From NCBI RefSeq assembly GCF_014651015.1, contig NZ_BMWB01000012.1, positions 62,001-126,000 on the forward strand: a stretch of 64,000 nt of DNA. The letters are read 5' to 3'. Made by a program: the position numbers and the translations under genes. This stretch comes from Streptomyces xantholiticus (lineage in GTDB: Bacteria > Actinomycetota > Actinomycetes > Streptomycetales > Streptomycetaceae). Below, in pieces: positions 41,917 to 50,901 of this stretch; position 1 is the stretch's first letter, and the number at the start of each line of letters is the position of its first letter. A model generated the notes under the pieces. That model worked only from the letters and a program-made list of their open reading frames with translations, did no database searches and was not told the origin of the DNA.

Positions 41917-43149
41917 GTGTCCCAGCAGCCGATACTCGTCCTGGACCCCACCGGCTCCGACCACCACGCCGAGCACCAGGCCCTGCGCGCACGCGGTCCG
42001 GCCACCCGCGTGGACATCCTCGGTGTGACCGCGTGGTCCGTCACCGACCCCTCTCTCCTCAAGGAACTCCTCACCAGCCCGCAGGTCTCCAAGGACGCCC
42101 GCGCCCACTGGCCGGCGTTCGCCGAGACCGTCTCCACCTGGCCCCTCGCCCTGTGGGTCGCGGTGAACAACATGTTCACCGCCTACGGCGGCGACCACCG
42201 ACGGCTCCGCCGCATGGTCGCACCGGCGTTCAGCGCCCGCCGCATCCAGGCCATGCGGTCCGCAGTCGAAAAGGTCGTCACCACGCTCCTCGACGACCTC
42301 GACTCCAAACCGGCCGGCGAAGCGGTCGACCTGCGCAAGCACCTCGCCTACCCGTTGCCGATCGAGGTGATCGGCCAACTCATGGGCGTGCCCCACGAAC
42401 AGCGCGACGGCTTCCGCGCCGAAGTCGACGGAGTCTTCGACACCACCCTCACCACCGAACAGGCCGGCGCAAACACAGCCGCCCTGTACGAGGCCCTCAA
42501 CCAGCTGATCGCGGCCAAACGTGCCGAGCCCGGCGACGACATGACCTCCCTCCTCATCGCCGCCCGCGACGACGAAGGCGACGGCAGCGCCCTCACGGAC
42601 GACGAGTTGCGCGACACGCTCCTGCTGATGATCTCCGCCGGTTACGAGACCACCGTCAACGTGATCGACCAGGCCGTCACCGCCCTGCTGACCGACCCCG
42701 AGCAGCTCGCCCATCTCCAGTCCGGCCGCGCCGACTGGAGCAGCGTCGTCGAGGAGACTTTGCGGCACGAGCCCGCGGTCAAGCACCTGCCCCTGCGCTA
42801 CGCCCTCACGGACATCCCCTTGCCGGACGGGCAGACGATCGCCCAGGGCGAGGCGATCCTCGCCTCCTACGCCGCCGCCAACCGCCACCGCGACTGGCAC
42901 GGGGAATCCGCCGACCGTTTCGACATCACCCGGCCGACGAAGGAGCACCTGGCCTTCGGGTACGGCGTCCACTTCTGCCTCGGCGCCCCGCTCGCCCGCC
43001 TCGAAGTCGCCACCGCCCTCCAGCAGCTCTTCGAGCGGTTTCCCGAGATCGAACTCGCCGTGCCCGCCGATGAGCTGAAGCCGCTGCCCTCCCTGATCAG
43101 CAACGGGCACCAGGCCCTGCCCGTACGGCTGCGACCGGCCGCCCGCTGA
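41917..43149 (+). CDS. Cytochrome P450 (CYP107-like)
   Basis: A 410-residue soluble heme monooxygenase. Family motifs: I-helix AGYETT (residues 241-246; Glu244-Thr245 for O2 activation), ExxR in EETLRHEP, and the heme-binding loop FGYGVHFCLG with Cys354 as the thiolate ligand. Length and motifs fit Streptomyces CYP107-type enzymes that hydroxylate macrolides and other small molecules. A GTG start at 41917 follows GAAGGAG, which is excellent. No ferredoxin gene is adjacent, so electrons must come from elsewhere. Substrate unknown; a link to the polyketide locus 31 kb away cannot be claimed. Confidence 0.92.
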   Translation: MSQQPILVLDPTGSDHHAEHQALRARGPATRVDILGVTAWSVTDPSLLKELLTSPQVSKDARAHWPAFAETVSTWPLALWVAVNNMFTAYGGDHRRLRRMVAPAFSARRIQAMRSAVEKVVTTLLDDLDSKPAGEAVDLRKHLAYPLPIEVIGQLMGVPHEQRDGFRAEVDGVFDTTLTTEQAGANTAALYEALNQLIAAKRAEPGDDMTSLLIAARDDEGDGSALTDDELRDTLLLMISAGYETTVNVIDQAVTALLTDPEQLAHLQSGRADWSSVVEETLRHEPAVKHLPLRYALTDIPLPDGQTIAQGEAILASYAAANRHRDWHGESADRFDITRPTKEHLAFGYGVHFCLGAPLARLEVATALQQLFERFPEIELAVPADELKPLPSLISNGHQALPVRLRPAAR

Positions 43150-43172
43150 CCCCCGGCCCATCAGGAACGGTC

Positions 43173-43223
43173 ATGACCACCACTGCCCCGTTCACACCGC
43201 TCAGCCCGGCGGAGCGCCGCTGA
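43173..43223 (+). other. Very short open frame after the P450 gene
   Basis: A 16-codon frame beginning ATG (MTTTAPFTPLSPAERR) follows AGGAACG at fair spacing, 23 bases after the P450 stop. It reads like the start of a longer gene that has been cut off by the following sequence. It could also be chance. Confidence 0.25.
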
Positions 43224-43310
43224 AGGCGTCGCTCCCGCCGGCCGGCACCGATGTCGCGCTCGCCCTCGGCTGTGGTGGAGACCTCCACGGGAAATCCGAA
43301 CAACGATCCG

Positions 43311-44486
43311 TCAGCGCCGCCCGCGGGCGTTGAGCCGGGCGGCCTGGCGTGTCAGGTAATCGCGCTCGGCGAGGTTGGGCGCCTTTCGGGCCGCCTCGGC
43401 GTACAGCCGTGCCGCCGTCGCCAGGTCTCCGTCGCGCTCGTGGAGGTACGCCGCCACCGCGGTGTGGCGGGGCAGTGAGTCGTTCAGCGCCGCGAGCGCT
43501 GCCAGGCCGGCGCGCGGTCCGTCGGCCTCGCCGACGGCCACCGCGCGGTTCAGCCGGACGACCGGGCTGTCGGTCAGGCGCGCGAGCTCGTCGTACCACT
43601 CGACGATCTGCACCCAGTCAGTCTCCTCGGCGGTGGGGGCGTCGGCGTGGAGTGCTGCGATGGCGGCCTGGGCCTGGAACTCGCCCAGCCGGTCCCGGGC
43701 GAGGGCCGCCTGCAGGATCTCGACGCCCTCGGCGATCGACTCGGTGTCCCACCGGCCGCGGTCCTGCTCGGCGAGCGGCACCAGGCTGCCGTCGGGCGCG
43801 GTCCGGGTGGCGCGCCGGGCGTGGTGGAGCAGCATGAGGGCGAGCAGCCCCGCCACCTCGGGGTGGTCGATCGCGGCCGCGAGCTGCCGGGTGAGCCGGA
43901 TGGCCTCGGCGGCGAGGTCGACGTCGCCGGAGTAGCCCTCGTTGAAGACCAGGTAGAGGACGCGCAGCACGGTGGCGACGTCGCCGGGCTGGTCGAACCG
44001 CACGCCGGACACGGTGCGCTTGGCACGGCTGATGCGCTGCGCCATGGTCGCCTCGGGCACCAGGTAGGCCTGGGCGATTTGGCGGGTGGTGAGCCCGCCG
44101 ACGGCGCGCAGTGTGAGCGCGACCGCGGACGACGGCGTCAGCGAGGGGTGGGCGCACAGGAAGTAGAGCTGGAGCGTGTCGTCCACGGCGGGCGCGGGCC
44201 CGGGCGCCGGCTCCTCGTCGACGAGGTCCTCACGCCGGCGGCGGGCGGTGTCCGCCCGGGTCGCGTCGAGGAAACGGCGCCAGGCAACGGTGACCAGCCA
44301 GCCCTTCGGGTCCCGCATGGGGTCTCCCCTGCTCGACGAGCTTGGGGAGGGGCCGGCCGGCCAGACGCGGACCGCCTCGACCAGCGCGTCCTGCACGGCG
44401 TCCTCGGCCGCCGCGAAGTCGGCTCCGCGGCGGACGAGGATTCCGATCACGCTCGGCGTGAGGCTTCGGAGCAGGGCCTCGTTCAT
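43311..44486 (-). CDS. ECF42-type RNA polymerase sigma factor with C-terminal TPR-like domain
   Basis: A 391-residue sigma factor: sigma2 (about 5-75; GADFAAAEDAVQDALVEA), a sigma4 HTH (about 120-165; LTTRQIAQAYLVPEATMAQRIS), and a long helical C-terminus (about 180-391) with TPR-like repeats ending LNARGRR. This domain set plus a DGPF/YCII partner gene is the definition of group ECF42. The ATG at 44486 overlaps the stop of the partner gene (ATGA), so they are translationally coupled. Between sigma2 and sigma4 there is a 12-residue insertion PSPSSSSRGDPM that is encoded by a palindromic repeat (44319-44350) and is not expected in the family. Regulation probably works through the C-terminal domain. 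Confidence 0.88.
   Translation of the reverse strand: MNEALLRSLTPSVIGILVRRGADFAAAEDAVQDALVEAVRVWPAGPSPSSSSRGDPMRDPKGWLVTVAWRRFLDATRADTARRRREDLVDEEPAPGPAPAVDDTLQLYFLCAHPSLTPSSAVALTLRAVGGLTTRQIAQAYLVPEATMAQRISRAKRTVSGVRFDQPGDVATVLRVLYLVFNEGYSGDVDLAAEAIRLTRQLAAAIDHPEVAGLLALMLLHHARRATRTAPDGSLVPLAEQDRGRWDTESIAEGVEILQAALARDRLGEFQAQAAIAALHADAPTAEETDWVQIVEWYDELARLTDSPVVRLNRAVAVGEADGPRAGLAALAALNDSLPRHTAVAAYLHERDGDLATAARLYAEAARKAPNLAERDYLTRQAARLNARGRR
44319..44350. repeat. Palindromic dispersed-type repeat inside the sigma-factor gene
   Basis: The + strand shows GGGGTCTCCCC, GCTCGACGAGC and TTGGGGAGG in a row: an inner palindrome around TCGA flanked by outer arms CTCCCC and GGGGAG. I recall very similar elements (with CTCGAGC and AGCTTGGGGGA) as common between genes in Streptomyces. 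Here it sits in frame inside a coding sequence and adds about 12 codons. Confidence 0.6.
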
Positions 44487-44902
44487 CGATGAGGGCAGTC
44501 CGTGATGGTGGGCGCCGCGGCCAGGAACGGGCGCACCTCGAGCCACTCATGGATCGGCTCCCCGCCCGCCCCGGGGGCGGCGGACAGCTCCCCGGCCAGC
44601 TCGACGGCGCGCTCGTAGCTGTCGACGTCGATCACCATCCAGCCCGCGATGAGGTCCTTGGTCTCGGCGAACGGGCCGTCGGTGACCGGCGGGCGACCCT
44701 CTCCGTCGTATCGGACGAACGTCCCCTCGGGGGCAAGGGCCTGACCGTCGACGAATTCGCCGGTCCCCTCGAGCCGGGCCGCGAAGTCGCGCATGTACTG
44801 CACGTGGGCCGAGATCTCCTCCGGCGTCCACCGGTCCATGGGCACGTCGTTGACCGGAGCCGGGGCGCCGCGGTAGTGCTTGAGCAGCAAGTACTTGGCC
44901 AT
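44483..44902 (-). CDS. YCII-related (DGPF) protein, partner of the ECF42 sigma factor
   Basis: A 139-residue soluble alpha/beta protein of the DGPF/YCII family. The diagnostic DGPFAETKD is at about residues 74-82, followed by GWMVIDVDSYERAVELA. Such proteins are nearly always encoded beside ECF42 sigma factors and are thought to be members of their regulon, not anti-sigma factors. The stop codon overlaps the sigma-factor start. The ATG at 44902 is preceded by GAGGAGAAACCCG. Confidence 0.9.
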   Translation of the reverse strand: MAKYLLLKHYRGAPAPVNDVPMDRWTPEEISAHVQYMRDFAARLEGTGEFVDGQALAPEGTFVRYDGEGRPPVTDGPFAETKDLIAGWMVIDVDSYERAVELAGELSAAPGAGGEPIHEWLEVRPFLAAAPTITDCPHR

Positions 44903-45585
44903 CGGGTTTCTCCTCGGTGCTGGGGCGACCCATTGTTGTCGCGTTCATCGCGGGGACGGAGCCAGTCACGGGTTCTCGACATCGCCGTCCAGATTTCTTG
45001 GCCCTCGTGGATGATTCCTGGGTGAGCCGTCTCGCGGTGTCCGCATCCACGGAGCGGCGCGAGGGCGAGACGGAACGAGGCCTTCCAAGACCAGCGGCGG
45101 CCAAGCAGCTGAATCAGGAGAAGGCCTCGCGTGTGTCACTGCACGTGTGGTCCGGCGACGCGCCCCGAACCCTCGTGTCGTCGAGGCGACCTGCACCGGG
45201 AAGCACGACCTCGCCCCGGGGCGGGGTCGACCGGCCCGGCCGCAGGCCGCACGCCGCGCCGGCCTCACGGCGGGCGGCCGCATCGCCGACCGGTCGCCGT
45301 TCGGTGTTCTGCTGACGGCGGGCACGGTCGCGTCGTGGCCGCCGCCATCGCGCTGACTGCGGACACCCCGAGCAGGCCGTGACCGGTGGCGCACCAGAGA
45401 ACCCTTCATCAGCTCCCCCTGAAGGTCCCTGGGCGGCCAGGGCGGATCGGGGTGAGGCTGAGCGACGCTGCTGGGCCGGATGAGTGACGATGACCGTGCA
45501 GCGGCCCCTGTGCGCGGGTGTTGACGTGATCACATCCGGGGACTCGGAGGCCACGCCTTCGGCCGTTACCTCTAGCCTCGCGTTC
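44903..45585. other. Gene-free stretch between the DGPF gene and the SCO6745-family gene
   Basis: About 680 bases. Several overlapping open frames exist on both strands, but none has consistent codon bias or a recognisable motif. The promoter of the DGPF-ECF42 pair must lie here; a typical ECF promoter could not be identified. Confidence 0.4.
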
Positions 45586-46443
45586 ATGGATGACATCTGG
45601 CAATTGCTGGAGTGCACTCACGCACCCGTCTACTTCGCGCCGGAGGCGGGACCCGTCTACTCCGCCGCCGGGGCCGGGCTCAAGGGCTTCTGGATGGGGT
45701 ACTTCGCCTCCCGGTCGGCCGCACTCGGCGCGGTCCCCGCGGACGTGGTGACGGCCGCCTTCTACAACTTCGCCCCGGCCCGGGTTGCCCGCGCGCTTCC
45801 GGACGCCTGGGACCGCTGCCCGCCCGAGACGGTCCTGGCCGCCCGTCTCGACGTGGTCGACCGGTGTCTGCGTCGGCTGCTCGGGGATCTCGTCGACAGT
45901 CCGCAGATAGCCGCAGCCGCGGATCTCGCGCGCCGGGCGGTCGGGACCCTGCCGCCCGCCGGGCGGGTGCTGTTCGCCGCGCATGCCGCGCTGCCGGTGC
46001 CCGAGCCTCCCCATCTGGCGCTGTGGTGGGCGGCGACCGCGCTGCGCGAATTCCGCGGCGACGGTCATGTCGCCGCCCTGGTGACCGCGGGGGTGGACGG
46101 CTGCGAAGCCAATGTGATCACGGTGGCACTGGGTCTCGCCCCGCCCGAGCAACGACTCAACCGCGGTTGGACCGAGGCCGAGTGGCAGGCCGCGGAGGAA
46201 CGACTCCGCGGTCGCGGCGTGCTCGCACAGGACGGCGGCGCTCTCACCACCGAGGGGCGCCGTGAGCGCGACGCACTGGAGGCCACCACCGACCGACTTG
46301 CCCGCCCCGTCGTCGATGTGCTCGGACCGGACGGCGTGGCCCGGCTGGCCGACTGCCTGCGCCCGATCGCTCGTCGGATCGTCGAGGCGGGCGGCGTGCC
46401 GTTCCCCAATGCGATGGGGCTGCCGCCGCTTGGGCCGCGGTAG
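45586..46443 (+). CDS. SCO6745-family protein
   Basis: A 285-residue soluble protein. It starts with a helical bundle containing YFAPEAGPVYSAAGAGLKGFWMGYFASRSA (conserved in this family; about residues 17-45) and ends with a winged-HTH-like part (RLNRGWTEAEWQAAEERLRGRG and a following ALTTEGRR beta-hairpin). Members are annotated only as SCO6745 family; a DNA- or ligand-binding role is possible. Start ATG 45586 matches the family; the upstream open frame does not. No ribosome binding site is evident. Confidence 0.78.
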   Translation: MDDIWQLLECTHAPVYFAPEAGPVYSAAGAGLKGFWMGYFASRSAALGAVPADVVTAAFYNFAPARVARALPDAWDRCPPETVLAARLDVVDRCLRRLLGDLVDSPQIAAAADLARRAVGTLPPAGRVLFAAHAALPVPEPPHLALWWAATALREFRGDGHVAALVTAGVDGCEANVITVALGLAPPEQRLNRGWTEAEWQAAEERLRGRGVLAQDGGALTTEGRRERDALEATTDRLARPVVDVLGPDGVARLADCLRPIARRIVEAGGVPFPNAMGLPPLGPR

Positions 46444-46775
46444 TTTCCGCCGCCTCCGCGGTCAGCGCCGGAGGATCACGAGTTCACCCTTGACCGGCCG
46501 GCGCGGGGCGGGCCCTGGCCGTGCAGAGGTGCGGCCACGTCGAGTTCGAGGCCGTGCCAGTAGGCGTCGTGCCAGTAGGGGTCGTGCCGGTCTTCGAGGC
46601 GGAAGTCGGCGGTGACCGCGTCCCCTTATGTGTGCTGCGGCATCGATTCTGCGGCTTTGTTCAGCGTTTTCCTCCCTTACGCGTGGGCGGGTATCCCCAT
46701 ACCCTGGGCCCGTACGCGCAAGTTACCTGTCAGTTAACCATCGTTGATGGGCGTACCCGGGCCCCGGAGGTCAAT
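46444..46775. other. Intergenic region before the acyl-CoA ligase gene
   Basis: About 330 bases. A short imperfect tandem repeat of a 15-base unit (GTGCCAGTAGG...) lies at about 46555-46590. No gene is seen. The region before 46776 contains an A/T-rich stretch (46720-46745) that may hold the promoter. Confidence 0.4.
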
Positions 46776-48659
46776 GTGAGTTCCGCGCAGTCCCTTCTCG
46801 AGAACCGCCCGCCTTCCGTGGCGCACCTGTTTCTCTCCAGACTCGAGGCCACACCCGACCGGGAGGCTTACCGCTACCCCGTGCCGGCCGACGATGGCGC
46901 TTCCGGCACTGAGCAGTGGCGCTCGCTGACATGGGCGCAGACCGCTGAGCGCGTCAAGGCGATCGCCGCCGGCCTGCTTGCCCTCGGTGTGCGGCCCGAG
47001 GAGCGGGTGGCGATCTCCTCCTCCACTCGGGTGGAGTGGATCCTGGCCGACATGGGCGCGATGTGCGCGGGCGCCGCAGCCACCGCCATCTACCCGAGCA
47101 CCAATGCCGATGAGACGGTGTACATCCTCTCCGACTCCGGCAGCCGGGCCATCTTCGTCGAGAACGCCGCGCAGTTGGCCAAGGTGGTCACCCACGCCGA
47201 ACGCCTGCCCGAGCTCGGTCACGCCATCCTCTTCGACCCTCAGGCGGACCTCCCTCAGGTGCCGGGGCTGGAGGTGCTCTCCCTCGCTGAGCTGGAGAAA
47301 CAGGGGATGGCGTATCTCGAAGAGCACCCGAAGGCGATCGAGGACACGGTCCGGGCGATCGAGCCGGAGCAACTCGCCACCCTGATCTACACCTCCGGCA
47401 CGACCGGCCGGCCCAAGGGCGTGCGCCTGGTGCACGACTGCTGGTCGTACCAGGCCGTGGCTCAGGAGGCCGGCGGGCTGCTGGCCGACGATGTCCAGTT
47501 TCTGTGGCTGCCGCTGTCACACGTCTTCGGCAAGGCCCTGATCTCCGGTCAGATCAAGACCGGCCACGTCATGGCGGTGGATGGACGGGTCGACCGCATC
47601 GTCAGCAACCTGCCAGCCGTCAGGCCCACCCTGATGGCGTCCGCGCCGCGGATCTTCGAGAAGGTCTACAACGGCATCGCAGGCAGAGCGAGAGCCGAGG
47701 GTGGCGCGAAATACAAGATCTTCCTCTGGGCGGCGAAGGTCGCCCGCGACTACGCAAGGACCGGGCAGGAGAGCATGGCGGCAACCGGAAGACGCCGGGT
47801 GCCCCTGCCGCTCGCCGTGCAGCACGCCGTCGCTGACAGGCTGGTGTACGGCAAGATCCGCGCAGCCTTCGGAGGCAATCTGCGCGCCAGCGTTTCCGGC
47901 AGTGCCGCCCTCGCCCCCGACATCGGCTACTTCTTCTCCGGCGCCGGCGTGCACGTCCTCGAGGGCTACGGGCTGACCGAGACCAGCGCCGGCTGCATCG
48001 TCAACCCCGTCGACGACTATCGGGTCGGCACGGTCGGCAAACCGCTTCCCGGCACCGAAGTCCGCATCGCCGAGGACGGTGAGATCCTCTTGAGAGGCCC
48101 GGGCCTCATGCGTGGCTACCACAACCTCCCGGACAAGACCGCGGAGGTACTGGAGAGTGACGGCTGGTTCCACACCGGCGACATCGGCGAGATGGACAAG
48201 GACGGCTTCGTCCGGATCACCGACCGCAAGAAGGACGTGTTCAAGACCTCCGGCGGCAAGTACGTGGCGCCCACCGAGATCGAAAACCGCTTCAAGGCCA
48301 TCTGCCCGTTCGTCAGCAACATCCTGGTCATCGGCGACGGCCGTAACTTCTGCACCGCCCTGATCAGCCTGGACGAGACCGTGATCATGCCGTGGGCGGC
48401 GTCTCACGACCTCGGCGGCCGCAGCTACGCCGACGTCGTCTCCTCACCCCAGGTCCACGAGCTGATCGACGGGTTCGTCCAGCGGGTCAACGGCGACCTG
48501 CAACGGTGGCAGACAATCAAGAAGTTCTCGGTGCTGCCGCGAGACCTCGACGTCGAGCACGGTGAACTCACCCCGAGCCTCAAGGTCAAGCGCCCTGTCG
48601 TGGAGCGCGAGTACGCCGAGGTCATCGAGGGGATGTACGAGGGTTCGCGCGAGGCCTGA
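46776..48659 (+). CDS. Long-chain fatty-acid-CoA ligase (AMP-forming)
   Basis: A 627-residue adenylate-forming enzyme that activates a fatty acid with ATP and CoA. Motifs: P-loop IYTSGTTGRPKGV (about residues 205-217), GYGLTETSAG (about 395-404), and the D-G-W-F-H-T-G-D-I block followed by ITDRKKD with the hinge and Lys (about 460-490). The GTG start at 46776 with GGAGG upstream is better placed than the upstream frame. Stands alone, followed by a strong terminator. Could supply acyl-CoA for lipid metabolism; whether it serves the polyketide locus is unknown. Confidence 0.92.
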   Translation: MSSAQSLLENRPPSVAHLFLSRLEATPDREAYRYPVPADDGASGTEQWRSLTWAQTAERVKAIAAGLLALGVRPEERVAISSSTRVEWILADMGAMCAGAAATAIYPSTNADETVYILSDSGSRAIFVENAAQLAKVVTHAERLPELGHAILFDPQADLPQVPGLEVLSLAELEKQGMAYLEEHPKAIEDTVRAIEPEQLATLIYTSGTTGRPKGVRLVHDCWSYQAVAQEAGGLLADDVQFLWLPLSHVFGKALISGQIKTGHVMAVDGRVDRIVSNLPAVRPTLMASAPRIFEKVYNGIAGRARAEGGAKYKIFLWAAKVARDYARTGQESMAATGRRRVPLPLAVQHAVADRLVYGKIRAAFGGNLRASVSGSAALAPDIGYFFSGAGVHVLEGYGLTETSAGCIVNPVDDYRVGTVGKPLPGTEVRIAEDGEILLRGPGLMRGYHNLPDKTAEVLESDGWFHTGDIGEMDKDGFVRITDRKKDVFKTSGGKYVAPTEIENRFKAICPFVSNILVIGDGRNFCTALISLDETVIMPWAASHDLGGRSYADVVSSPQVHELIDGFVQRVNGDLQRWQTIKKFSVLPRDLDVEHGELTPSLKVKRPVVEREYAEVIEGMYEGSREA

Positions 48660-48667
48660 TCTCCATC

Positions 48668-48703
48668 TGTCCGGTACGGCACCTCACGCGGTCGTACCGG
48701 ACA
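48668..48703 (+). terminator. Strong hairpin terminator after the acyl-CoA ligase gene
   Basis: TGTCCGGTACG (48668-48678) and CGTACCGGACA (48693-48703) form a perfect 11-bp stem with a 14-base loop, 8 bases after the stop codon. Confidence 0.75.
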
Positions 48704-48808
48704 CTGGGCTCACCTGCACCTGGCCTGCTGCCGCCGGAGTCCTTCTCGACGATGACCACCTGGGCGCGGTCGCCTCCCATGCCGAGGGCATGACCATCCG
48801 CATGGGTG

Positions 48809-48839
48809 GGGCCCGGACCGTGGCGTGCGGTCCGGGCCC
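48809..48839 (-). terminator. Strong hairpin terminator after the secreted propeller gene
   Basis: GGGCCCGGACCG (48809-48820) and CGGTCCGGGCCC (48828-48839) form a perfect 12-bp stem with a 7-base loop. It lies 12 bases past the minus-strand stop codon and faces the terminator of the convergent acyl-CoA ligase gene. Confidence 0.75.
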
Positions 48840-48851
48840 GGGTGCCGCCGG

Positions 48852-50012
48852 TCAGCCTGTGAAGCGTGTCACCACCGGGACGAGGTCGCCCTCCTTGGCG
48901 ATGCCCACGCACCACAGGTCTGCGGTGCTCGGCACGGTGGAGAATCCTCGAACCACCACACCGGGATCGGCCGCCTTCTCCCAGCGGCGCTGCTGCGTGT
49001 CGAAGTGCAGGGCGAGTGAGACGGCACCCTTGCCGCCGACCGCCCACAGCTTGCCGTCCCCGGCCCTGCCGACGGCTCGAAGCCGGCCGTCAGCGATGTC
49101 GGGTGTTTGGGCGTCGGTCCATTTCTTGCCGTCCCAGTGCACCGCGTAGGGGCGATCGCCTTCCTTGGACGCGGAACCGCCCACCGCCCAAATGTCGTCG
49201 GCACGCAGTGCGGTGATGCCGCTGAGCCAGCGGTGCTCGTCCTTGGCAGCGGTGGGTGCGGCGGCCCGCGTCCAGGAGGTGCCGTCCCAGTGCAGCAGCA
49301 GGGCCGTCTCCGCGGCGTCGTCGGTGGCGAAGGACGTGCCCGCCGCCCAGATGTCGTCCGGTGCGACGGCGGTGAGACTGGTGAGTTCGCCCTTGCCGAC
49401 GTCGGGCAGGGTTTGCCGGCGCCAGGCCGTGCCGTCCCACGACTGAATGGCGGGGACCCCGTTCTTGATGCCCCGAGGCACCGCGCGGCCGGCCGTCCAG
49501 GCCTTCCCGTCGGACGTCGTCACCACGGCATCGGGTGTCAACCGGCCCGCGGGGTCACGGTCGAGATCGTGCGTGGTCCAGGAGGTGCCGTCCCAGTGGG
49601 CCGCCGTCCCGCCGACCGCCCAGATGTCACGGGCCGACCGTACGGCGAGCGCCTGCGGGAAGCTGCCGTCCGGCAGCGTCGACTGCTGCGTCCAGGACGT
49701 GCCGTCCCAGTGCAGGGCCAGAGCCTCCAGCTCGGTGTCGCTCTTCAGGCGGTAGCCGACGGACCAGGCCTGTTTGTCGCTGAGCGCGGCCACGGCGGTG
49801 ATGTCGCCCTTGGCCACCGGGACCTTGGTCGACTGCCACTGTCCGGCGACGCGCGCCGGTGTGGCCGCCACGTCCTCGTCGGCGGGCGTGGGTCCGGCCC
49901 AGCCCGTGCCGGCGGCGATCAGGCCCCCGGCCGCTATGGCGCCTGCGGCCAACGCCGCGACCAGTGGCGACCGACCGAGGCGCAGGCGCCGGGATGACTT
50001 GCTCGTATTCAT
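48852..50012 (-). CDS. Secreted beta-propeller (WDGTSWT-repeat) protein
   Basis: A 386-residue exported protein. The N-terminus has Arg/Lys residues, a 20-residue Ala/Gly-rich hydrophobic stretch and a likely cleavage site near GWAGP. The rest is built from about six blades, each with D-I-W-A-V-G followed by HWDGTSWT or a variant (WDGTAWRR, WDGKKWTD). The fold is a Kelch-like propeller used for binding or enzymatic scaffolds; no catalytic site is evident. The ATG at 50012 follows AAGGA. It begins 30 bases after the stop of the intradiol dioxygenase gene, so the two are probably one operon. Confidence 0.8.
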   Translation of the reverse strand: MNTSKSSRRLRLGRSPLVAALAAGAIAAGGLIAAGTGWAGPTPADEDVAATPARVAGQWQSTKVPVAKGDITAVAALSDKQAWSVGYRLKSDTELEALALHWDGTSWTQQSTLPDGSFPQALAVRSARDIWAVGGTAAHWDGTSWTTHDLDRDPAGRLTPDAVVTTSDGKAWTAGRAVPRGIKNGVPAIQSWDGTAWRRQTLPDVGKGELTSLTAVAPDDIWAAGTSFATDDAAETALLLHWDGTSWTRAAAPTAAKDEHRWLSGITALRADDIWAVGGSASKEGDRPYAVHWDGKKWTDAQTPDIADGRLRAVGRAGDGKLWAVGGKGAVSLALHFDTQQRRWEKAADPGVVVRGFSTVPSTADLWCVGIAKEGDLVPVVTRFTG

Positions 50013-50042
50013 CACGGAAATCCTTGGGTGATCGGCGGTCGG

Positions 50043-50747
50043 CTACGTGGCCGTGGTCTGGATGACGAAATCGAAGGCGCCGGTGTATCCCCCCTGCGGG
50101 CCCGCGAGCGTGATCGTGCAGGCCCGGTTGAGGAGCCGGTCGGAGGCGTTGAGCGCGGCGAAGTTGCGGCCGTACGCCTGGGTGTCGTCGGGAAAGTACA
50201 GCTGGGTGACGAGCACCGGTCCGCCGGGGGCCTGGACCTGCGTGTGGATGTGGGGCGCCCGCCGGCCCCAACGGCCCCAGTAGTCCCGGGGGATGATCGT
50301 GCGCAGCCGGAACGCGCCCCTGCTGTTGGTGTACTGGTGTCCGCGCAGCGAGAACCCGGCGGTGTCGTAGTCGCCGTTCTGGTCGCACTGCCAGAACTCG
50401 ATGAGCGACCCGGGCAGCGGCTTGCAGGCGGTGTCGTAGACGATGCCGCTCAGGTCGAGCTGCACTCCGCGGACGGCAGGGGTGAGGAAGTCCGTCCGCT
50501 CGGGGGACTGCGGCTTGAAGAGCGGGCCTTCCGTCGCCGCCGGGGTCTCGTGACCGTCACAGGCGGGCGTGACGGCGAGCGGGCGTCCCGCCACACGCGC
50601 CTCCTGCACCAGGCTCACCGGTGCCGCCAGGGCGGCACCGGCCGCGCTTGTCGCCACAAGGGCAGCGGTCATTCCCACGGAACTCGTTCTGATGAACGCC
50701 CGCCTCGAACTCGTGTGTTCGCCATCCGCATCGTGGCCGTGCCGCAT
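50043..50747 (-). CDS. Tat-exported intradiol ring-cleavage dioxygenase
   Basis: A 234-residue protein. The N-terminus SSRRAFIRTSS (about residues 13-23) followed by an Ala-rich hydrophobic stretch is a twin-arginine signal, so it folds with its metal in the cytoplasm and is exported. The mature part matches protocatechuate/catechol-type dioxygenases: IEFWQCDQNGDYD (about 118-130), RGHQYTN and the iron ligands in the DYWGRW (Tyr) and APHIH (two His) blocks. Likely opens catechol-type aromatic rings outside the cell, for example from lignin or humic matter. The ATG at 50747 has AAGGAG 5 bases upstream. Confidence 0.88.
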   Translation of the reverse strand: MRHGHDADGEHTSSRRAFIRTSSVGMTAALVATSAAGAALAAPVSLVQEARVAGRPLAVTPACDGHETPAATEGPLFKPQSPERTDFLTPAVRGVQLDLSGIVYDTACKPLPGSLIEFWQCDQNGDYDTAGFSLRGHQYTNSRGAFRLRTIIPRDYWGRWGRRAPHIHTQVQAPGGPVLVTQLYFPDDTQAYGRNFAALNASDRLLNRACTITLAGPQGGYTGAFDFVIQTTAT

Positions 50748-50901
50748 CGCGTCTCCTTGCGCCGGATTGCTGTCCAGCAGGGCATTCCGTGGGGGAAGGG
50801 CCCGGATCCACGCCGTCGGGTCCTTGGAACGCCCTGCTCCGCTCAGCTTGGTCGCTGCGGCGGGCACGCGGATCGATCGAATGACCGGCGACCTGGCGGC
50901 G

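Noticed and set aside
46555..46590. Imperfect tandem repeat of about 15 bases
   Set aside because: Only two to three units, not flanking any element; may be chance or a trace of coding sequence.
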